From Clostridiales bacterium (GTDB lineage: Bacteria > Bacillota > Clostridia > TANB77 > CAG-508): 41,429 bases of DNA. Shown here piece by piece: positions 36,387 to 41,429 of the stretch (position 1 is the stretch's first letter; each line of letters opens with the position of its first letter). Both the position numbers and the translations under genes were made by a program. The stretch covers positions 1 to 41,429 of the forward strand of contig SFKS01000006.1 of assembly GCA_004554705.1 (NCBI GenBank). Direction: 5' to 3'. Below the pieces are notes generated by a model, which was given only the letters and a program-made list of their open reading frames with translations, was not told the origin of the DNA and did no database searches.

Positions 36387-37142
36387 TATTCTTTCAATTG
36401 CATTTTTTTCTAATCGTGACACTTGGGCTTGAGAAATACCAATTTCATTTGCTACTTCCATTTGAGTCCTACCATCAAAGAAACGTTTAGATATAATAAG
36501 CTTTTCTCTACTATTAAGTTTTTTCATGGCTTCTGCTAAGCTCAAACTTTCTGTCCAAAATTCATCAGTATTTTTTGAATCTTTTATTTGATCAATCAAA
36601 TAAATACTTTCTGTTCCTTCGTTATAGATAGGCTCTTGCAAAGAAATGGGATCTTGAATAGAGTCAAGACTGATTGTAATTTCTTCTTTATCAATGTTTA
36701 ATACTTTTGCGATTTCTTCTATTGTAGGTTCTTTTTGATTCTCTTTTAATAAAGCCTCCTTAACTTGGAGAGCTTTATAAGCTAAATCTCTCATAGATCT
36801 ACTTACTCTTATAGGATTATTATCTCTTAAATGTCTTCTAATTTCACCAATAATCATTGGAACAGCATATGTTGAGAATTGAACATTTAGAGATATATCA
36901 AAATTATCAATTGCCTTAATTAATCCAACACAACCAACTTGAAACAAATCATCAACATTTTCGCCACGTCCGTTAAAACGTTGAACTACACTTAAAACCA
37001 ACCTCAAATTTCCCTTTATAAAATCCTCTCTTGCTTGTTCATCTCCATTTTTTATTTTAATTAATAGTTCGTCTTTTTCTTTATTTGTTAGAACAGGTAA
37101 TTTTGCAGTATTAACTGAAGCAATTTCTACCTTGTTTATCAA
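36369..37142 (-). CDS. sigG: Sporulation sigma factor SigG
   Basis: This late forespore sigma factor has 257 residues and is very like Bacillus SigG throughout: NKVEIASVNTAKLPVL at the N-terminus, GNLRLVLSVVQRFNGRGE, DDLFQVGCVGLIKAIDNFD (region 2.2), FSTYAVPMIIGEIRRHLRD (2.3-2.4), NPIRVSRSMRDLAYKALQV (region 3) and TQMEVANEIGISQAQVSRLE (region 4.2). The start is TTG at 37142 with AAGGGGG about 8 bases upstream; a weak start codon may keep its level low. SpoIIGA and SigE are not next to it in this window. It establishes that the organism can form endospores. Confidence 0.95.
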   Translation of the reverse strand: MINKVEIASVNTAKLPVLTNKEKDELLIKIKNGDEQAREDFIKGNLRLVLSVVQRFNGRGENVDDLFQVGCVGLIKAIDNFDISLNVQFSTYAVPMIIGEIRRHLRDNNPIRVSRSMRDLAYKALQVKEALLKENQKEPTIEEIAKVLNIDKEEITISLDSIQDPISLQEPIYNEGTESIYLIDQIKDSKNTDEFWTESLSLAEAMKKLNSREKLIISKRFFDGRTQMEVANEIGISQAQVSRLEKNAIERIKKLYS

Positions 37143-37206
37143 ATAAAAAACCCCCTTAGAAATAATATATAATCATTATTTCCAAAAGAGGGAAATTTAT
37201 ACTGCT

Positions 37207-37803
37207 CTATTCATCTAAAAACACAATTTTGGCAGTAGAAAGTTGAGCTGCTTCAAGTTTCTCTAAATAAATATCACTGCGTTTCAATAGGGCTAAATCT
37301 GCGTATTCCCAAAGAGAAAACCATAAAAGTAATGCAGCAAGTTCTATAATTGTAGATAATATATTGACTTTTTGAAGAATTACAAATAGCCCTAAGCCAA
37401 TGATTGAAAATAGTAGCAGTATAAAAGATTTTTGAGAATTTTCATCTAAATCTAAAAACTTATCTCCTAATTTTAGACCAAAGTAATCTCTTATAACTCT
37501 TTTTACCAATTCTTTTTCTTCATCAGAAAAATTTCCACCACATATTTCTATAACAATGCTTTCTTCAATAGGAATATAATATGCACTTTCTTCTATATAA
37601 TCAGCAAATTCTGGATTTATCCACTCATAATCTTTAGTGGAGTATTTAGAAATTAAATCATCAATAGAATTAACCTTAGCAGATATGTAAGCTTCCCCTT
37701 TTTCTATATAATATTTCTTTACAAATTTAGCATAGTTAAATTTAGCACTCTTAAACTTCCTCAGATTTTTAATAGATTTCTTTTTCTTTGAACTCAAAAG
37801 CAT
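37207..37803 (-). CDS. Unknown protein with two transmembrane helices
   Basis: I do not recognise the family. The protein has about 198 residues: a basic N-terminus (SSKKKKSIKNLRKFKSAKF), a soluble middle region and two adjacent hydrophobic helices (about 127-145 and 148-166), then a short C-terminal tail. ATG at 37803 is 11 bases after AAGGAG. An in-frame GTG at 37815 overlaps the ribosome site and is less likely. It lies just upstream of sigG in the same direction, with a 64-base gap, so co-transcription is possible. Confidence 0.7.
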   Translation of the reverse strand: MLLSSKKKKSIKNLRKFKSAKFNYAKFVKKYYIEKGEAYISAKVNSIDDLISKYSTKDYEWINPEFADYIEESAYYIPIEESIVIEICGGNFSDEEKELVKRVIRDYFGLKLGDKFLDLDENSQKSFILLLFSIIGLGLFVILQKVNILSTIIELAALLLWFSLWEYADLALLKRSDIYLEKLEAAQLSTAKIVFLDE

Positions 37804-37881
37804 ATAGTCAGTCACTCCTTTGTATATATGATATCATAAAATATAAGAATTGCCAATGAAAACTGCAGATTTTTTGCAAAA

Positions 37882-38500
37882 TTAAACACAAATATAATCC
37901 TTTATTAAATCAAACTTTGCTTCACCAATTCCATTAACTTTCATTATATCTTCAATTTGTTGAAAATCACCATTCTTATTTCTATATTCTATAATTTTTG
38001 TAGCTGTTGATGTACCAATTCCAGATAAACTTTCTAATTCGAGCTGTGAGGCTGTATTAATATTTATTAAATTAGAAGTAGTTGGAGTATCTGGAATTAG
38101 AATATTATTACCAGCATCATTTTGAATAGTTGGTAATTCCTCAGCATCATGTATACTTGGAATATAGATTTTTTGACCATCTTTTAATTGATATGCTAAA
38201 TTAATTCTTGATATATCCGCAAGGTTTGTCATTCCGCCACTTTCAGAAATTGCATCTGAAATTCGTGCACCAAAAGGTAAATTTACAATCCCGAGGATTA
38301 GCTACTTCACCATCCACATGAACCATAATTTTATCCATATTATTATTAATAATAGAAGAATCATCTGTATTAGTTTGAAAATATAAATCATTATAATAAG
38401 TTGGCTCATTATTATCTTTTGTAATGAAATAAATAGAAACACAAATAATACATAAAAAAAGTATTGTCATAATTAGTAATTTTTTGTCAAATTTTTTCAT
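37882..38500 (-). CDS. comEA: ComEA-like DNA-binding protein, interrupted by an in-frame CGG (+1 shift needed)
   Basis: This membrane-anchored receptor captures DNA for uptake. It has an N-terminal transmembrane helix (about 8-25), a linker, an SLBB-type domain and a C-terminal pair of helix-hairpin-helix motifs (LININTASQLELESLSGIGTS..., IMKVNGIGEAKFDLIK). The zero frame breaks at CGG 38293-38291, just where the SLBB domain reads NP-G. Skipping the C yields VANP-GIVNLPFGARISDAISE and then the HhH region. The joined product is 205 residues, the normal length. Start ATG 38500 follows AGGAGGT. No comEC is in the window. Confidence 0.92.
38291..38293 (-). other. CGG +1 shift site 9 (ComEA)
   Basis: Minus strand: CCT CGG GAT TGT in the zero frame. 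With the C skipped: CCT (C) GGG ATT GTA AAT, giving VANP-G-IVNLPFG. SLBB domains of ComEA nearly always have NPG here, so glycine is strongly supported. Confidence 0.88.
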
Positions 38501-38517
38501 AAAAACCTCCTAAAATA

Positions 38518-38546
38518 TTGTTTTTTTTTGAAATATATATTATTAT
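38518..38546 (+). promoter_or_regulatory. Promoter of the DacF-like gene
   Basis: TTGTTT (38518-38523) and TATTAT (38541-38546) are 17 bases apart, 27 bases before the ATG at 38574. AAAGGAGAG lies between. Confidence 0.55.
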
Positions 38547-38573
38547 TAAAATTGAAAGGAGAGATACCCTTAT

Positions 38574-39806
38574 ATGAGAATAAGAAAAATATTAATTTTA
38601 CTAGTACTGTTTACTGTAATACTAGTACCAGGAGTAAATGCTGTAGAACCAGAGATAACAGCAACATCGGCAACTGTAATTGATTGTATAGATGGAAAAA
38701 TATTGTATAGTAAAAACATGGACGAAAAGTTATACCCAGCAAGTTTAACAAATGTATTGACAGCAATATTAGTTGTAGAAAATTGCAATCTTGAGGACAA
38801 GGTAACAATAAGTGCGAATGCTATAAGAAATGTTGAAACAGGATATCTAACAGCTAATATAAAAGAAGGAGAAATTTTTACAATAGAACAATTATTAAAT
38901 TTACTATTAATATCTTCATATAGTGATGTAGCAAATGCTTTAGCAGAGCACGTTGCTGGAGATATTGAAACATTTACTCAAAAGATGAATGAAAAGGCAA
39001 AAGAAATAGGATGTACACATAGTAATTTTGTGAATTGTAATGGGGAGCATGATACAAATCATTATTCAACATCACATGATATGGCACTAATTGCTAAATA
39101 TGCTATGAAATATGAAGAATTGAGAGACATAGCTCAAAAAACAGAATATAGTTTACCAGCTACTGAGATTTATAATAAATCAGATAGAAATTATTATACA
39201 ACAAATGAGATGCTTAAAGCGAGTAGTAAAAACTATTATAAATATGCAAAAGGTATAAAAACAGGATTTACAACTCCTGCAGGAAATTGTTTAATGGTAT
39301 ATTCAAAGAAAAATAATATGCCTCTTGTAGCTGTAGTAATGAAATCTACAACACAAAATAGTAGGTATGAAGATGCAAAGAACATAATTGAGTATTCCTA
39401 TGACAATAATACTTTAAGAACAATCGCAACTGAGGGAACTAATATACAAACAATTAATGTTAAACAAGGTACACCTGATACTAAAAAGCTAAATGTCATT
39501 TTGGAAACAAGTGTAATTGCAGTAGTCAAAGATGAAAATAAAGCTAGTAATATAGAGCCACAAATATCAATAAATGAAAATTTAAAAGCACCAATAGAAA
39601 AAGGAGCAATCATAGGAAAAGTAAGCTATGAAATAGAAGGAAAAACATATACAGCCAATTTAATTGCAGAAAGTAATGTGAAAAAAAGTCATAAGAAACT
39701 AATTTTTGGATTGATATTTTTGGGAGTAATTTTGTCTTTAGGAGGATTAAGAGCAAGAGCATTATATAAAAGAACAAAGACTTTAAAGAAGATTAGAGGA
39801 AAATAA
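38574..39806 (+). CDS. D-alanyl-D-alanine carboxypeptidase-like protein (DacF/PBP5 family), probably inactive
   Basis: The protein has 410 residues: signal peptide (about 1-23), a peptidase S11 domain, a PBP5 C-terminal beta domain (about 280-365) and a transmembrane anchor (about 374-395). The family fold is clear (TVIDCIDGKILYSKNMD, NGEHDTNHYSTSHDMALIA, KGIKTGFTTPAGNCL with KTG at 229-231). But the active-site motif SxxK reads S57-L-T-N60, so the general-base lysine is asparagine. The second motif SxN reads S115-Y-S117. Both changes are at bases with no frame ambiguity. Active homologues trim the terminal D-Ala from wall precursors; this copy is more likely a binding or regulatory pseudoenzyme. 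Confidence 0.85.
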   Translation: MRIRKILILLVLFTVILVPGVNAVEPEITATSATVIDCIDGKILYSKNMDEKLYPASLTNVLTAILVVENCNLEDKVTISANAIRNVETGYLTANIKEGEIFTIEQLLNLLLISSYSDVANALAEHVAGDIETFTQKMNEKAKEIGCTHSNFVNCNGEHDTNHYSTSHDMALIAKYAMKYEELRDIAQKTEYSLPATEIYNKSDRNYYTTNEMLKASSKNYYKYAKGIKTGFTTPAGNCLMVYSKKNNMPLVAVVMKSTTQNSRYEDAKNIIEYSYDNNTLRTIATEGTNIQTINVKQGTPDTKKLNVILETSVIAVVKDENKASNIEPQISINENLKAPIEKGAIIGKVSYEIEGKTYTANLIAESNVKKSHKKLIFGLIFLGVILSLGGLRARALYKRTKTLKKIRGK

Positions 39807-39819
39807 GTATTATTATCAC

Positions 39820-39847
39820 AGGGCGGAAAACATTTCCGCCCTAAATT
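39820..39847. terminator. Bidirectional terminator between DacF-like and LCP genes
   Basis: AGGGCGGAAA (39820-39829) and TTTCCGCCCT (39833-39842) form a perfect 10-base-pair stem with an ACA loop, followed by AAATTTTT. Confidence 0.85.
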
Positions 39848-39848
39848 T

Positions 39849-40892
39849 TTAATTTATTGTGTTGGCTTCTTCTATAGTGTTGCCTTCAGTTATACCAAAA
39901 AACAATTCATCTACAAGCTTTTTAGTTTCCTCTTTATCATTGAAGAAAAACCAAATTCCATTTACTAATTCATCTTTTCCAGGAATTCTTCCTACCTTAA
40001 TATTATCCATATTCATTTTTACTGCATAAGGGATATAATCTTTAACAGCGGTTAAATCCATATTTGTTTTTACATATTCCTCCAATATGTCTATAATTTT
40101 CGAAATTTCAGAAATGTTCTTGAATTTCAAGGTTTGCTTAGCAAGAGCAACAATGACATTACGTTGGGTTTTAGAACGTCCATGATCTTCAATTCCATAT
40201 TCATAAGGATATGTAGTACCATTATTATTATGTCTAAATCTTACTAGTTGTTCAACTTGTTCGCCTGTTAGCTTTTGATATCCTGCAGTTAAATGAATGT
40301 ACAAATCTTGAGAAGGGTCATCATAATTCATATTAATAGGCACATCATAGTATAACCCATCAATTGTATCAACTAGTTTTATTAAAGCCTTAGTATCAAC
40401 AATAATGTAATACTGTATATTTAGACCAGTTATTTTGTTTACAGCTTCTACAGTTTTTTCAGGGGTTTCACCATAATTATAAAGTGCATTGATTTTATGA
40501 TAATATCTAGCAGCAGATTTTTTATCTCCGGTAAAAGTATCTCTTGGTATAGACATTAGTACAGCTTCTTGAGTTTTAGGATCATATGAAGCAACTATTA
40601 TAGTATCAGACATACCAGTACTTTCCCCTAATATTAATACTTGCAATTTATCTAAATTTTTAAGAGTTTCTTTATTATGCCCTAATAAGGCAGCTAAAAG
40701 ATTGCCATTGGCATCATAAATCCTTTTTGCAACAAAAACTCCTAATAGTACAATTAAAGCTAAAAAGATTTTTAAACAGATATGTTTTTTCCCCTTCTTC
40801 TTAGTATTCTTGCTTGAATTTTTTTGTATTTTTGAATTTTGTGTTTTAATTTTCTCATTATCTTTATCTTTAGATATATTATTTTTTCCCAT
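39849..40892 (-). CDS. LytR-CpsA-Psr (LCP) family wall-polymer transferase
   Basis: Enzymes of this family attach teichoic acids or capsule to peptidoglycan. This one has 347 residues: a basic cytoplasmic tail (about 1-36), a transmembrane helix (about 37-55) and the LCP domain with SDTIIVASYDPKTQEAVLMS, IPRDTF, YYHKINALYNYG, and VRFRHNN followed by GRSKTQRN. The arginines and aspartate that bind the polyprenyl diphosphate lie in these blocks. ATG 40892 has only a distant AAGGGA about 13 bases upstream. It completes a local set of envelope genes. Confidence 0.9.
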   Translation of the reverse strand: MGKNNISKDKDNEKIKTQNSKIQKNSSKNTKKKGKKHICLKIFLALIVLLGVFVAKRIYDANGNLLAALLGHNKETLKNLDKLQVLILGESTGMSDTIIVASYDPKTQEAVLMSIPRDTFTGDKKSAARYYHKINALYNYGETPEKTVEAVNKITGLNIQYYIIVDTKALIKLVDTIDGLYYDVPINMNYDDPSQDLYIHLTAGYQKLTGEQVEQLVRFRHNNNGTTYPYEYGIEDHGRSKTQRNVIVALAKQTLKFKNISEISKIIDILEEYVKTNMDLTAVKDYIPYAVKMNMDNIKVGRIPGKDELVNGIWFFFNDKEETKKLVDELFFGITEGNTIEEANTIN

Positions 40893-40987
40893 AAAAACAA
40901 TTCAGTCCCTTCGTAATTTTAATTAATATAGTGCAAATATTAGTATATCAAAAACAATTTAAAAATTCAACTAATTTTAAAAAAATA

Positions 40988-41016
40988 TTGACAAATTTAA
41001 AAAAGTATGTTATTAT
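40988..41016 (+). promoter_or_regulatory. Promoter of tRNA-Arg
   Basis: Consensus TTGACA (40988-40993), 17 bases, TATTAT (41011-41016), ending 16 bases before the tRNA. It is the best promoter in the window. Confidence 0.8.
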
Positions 41017-41032
41017 TTAATATGTTCAAAAT

Positions 41033-41109
<77 letters not shown>

Positions 41110-41113
41110 AGCA

Positions 41114-41150
41114 AAAACCGTTATATCAAGCGATATAGCGGTTTTAATTT
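41114..41150 (+). terminator. Terminator after tRNA-Arg
   Basis: AAAACCGTTATATC and GATATAGCGGTTTT form a 14-base-pair stem with one G-U pair and a 4-base AAGC loop, ending in a T-rich tail. Confidence 0.85.
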
Positions 41151-41429
41151 TACAAAAAAAGTATTAAATATTTTAATAGTTTAGTGTGTCAAATCTGTTG
41201 TCAATTATAAAATATAAACTTCATGAATACGAAATAAAAATACAACTAATATACATTTAATTAAAATAAAAATTTATAAAAAGCAAAATGTACACATCTA
41301 AAATAAATAATAACTTATTTTATGCCAAAAGTGCCAAAAGGGACGGGGAATTTTGGCACTTTTAAAAATTTTTTTATGTTAGTCCCAAAATCCGACAAAA
41401 TAATTAACTCAAGTATGATATAAATCTTA
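41151..41429. other. Gene-free tail of the window with a REP-like palindrome
   Basis: No gene is visible. At 41327-41363, AAAAGTGCCAAAA and TTTTGGCACTTTT form a perfect 13-base-pair stem around GGGACGGGGAA. It is followed by TTAGTCCCAAAATCCGACA, which shares its GTCCC piece with the repeat after purB. The remaining sequence is simple AT-rich DNA. Confidence 0.5.

Noticed and set aside
2068..38500. Treating the six CGG-interrupted genes as pseudogenes
   Set aside because: All downstream parts are intact, keep catalytic residues and have no further stops or deletions. Several are core genes. The breaks are all of one kind and in one codon phase.
2068..38500. Treating the breaks as homopolymer sequencing errors
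   Set aside because: None of the sites is in a homopolymer run of the needed base. All are an extra C before GG at a codon boundary, on both strands. Raw reads would still be needed for proof.
2068..38500. CGG reassigned to another amino acid as a plain three-base codon
   Set aside because: A simple reassignment would keep the frame. Here the frame changes by +1 at each site, so reassignment alone cannot explain the data.

Overview
The window is AT-rich DNA with a strong AGA/ATA codon bias. It reads as an endospore-forming, low-GC Clostridia-type Firmicute: it carries sporulation sigma factor SigG, two CotF-like spore coat proteins, MecA, RadC-MreB-MreC, AddB and PcrA. The generally short spacers and the long surface proteins with no named relatives suggest an uncultured gut lineage, but that is inference.

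Layout: 1-2614 holds the 3' end of addB, then coaD, coaE and a family-4 uracil-DNA glycosylase. 2647-7566 is a nucleoside ABC transporter operon (lipoprotein, double ATPase, two permeases). 7646-8830 is htrA on the minus strand. 8919-13667 runs from a pilin-like protein through rnhB and pyrimidine-nucleoside phosphorylase to pcrA. 13800-15469 has two spore-coat proteins and an M23 peptidase. 15517-16146 is mecA (minus). 16372-20687 is DUF4321-radC-mreB-mreC-purB. 20745-22577 is an unknown repeat protein (minus). 22826-25559 is ispG-ispH-sortase. 25843-34181 encodes two large cell-wall proteins. 34255-35303 is an HD-GYP response regulator (minus). 35449-40892 has a DnaJ-like protein, sigG, an unknown membrane protein, comEA, a DacF-like protein and an LCP protein. 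A tRNA-Arg(UCU) sits at 41033-41109.

The outstanding signal is translational. Six genes are broken in the plain reading frame at nine points: family-4 UDG, MreB, IspH, a surface protein (three times), an HD-GYP response regulator (twice) and ComEA. At every one of the nine points the zero-frame codon is CGG, and the protein is restored by skipping just the C, so that the next three bases GGN are read. I went through the CGG trinucleotides in the annotated genes on both strands. Every CGG I found in the reading phase is one of these nine, and none serves as an ordinary arginine codon. Several dozen CGG trinucleotides in the other two phases (such as GCG-GAA or AAC-GGA) cause no frame problem. 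CGA, CGT and CGC are used as normal arginine codons. The simplest reading is that CGG is an unassigned or starved codon in this organism, and that CGGN is decoded with a +1 shift, usually as glycine. This would make single-C insertions in front of glycine codons nearly neutral, and they appear to have accumulated in housekeeping genes, including mreB and ispH.

The genes otherwise form recognisable functional groups: CoA synthesis and DNA repair, nucleoside uptake plus pyrimidine-nucleoside breakdown, cell-shape and wall assembly, late isoprenoid synthesis, and sortase-linked surface display. A second oddity is a DacF-like protein that lacks the catalytic lysine of SxxK and the asparagine of SxN.
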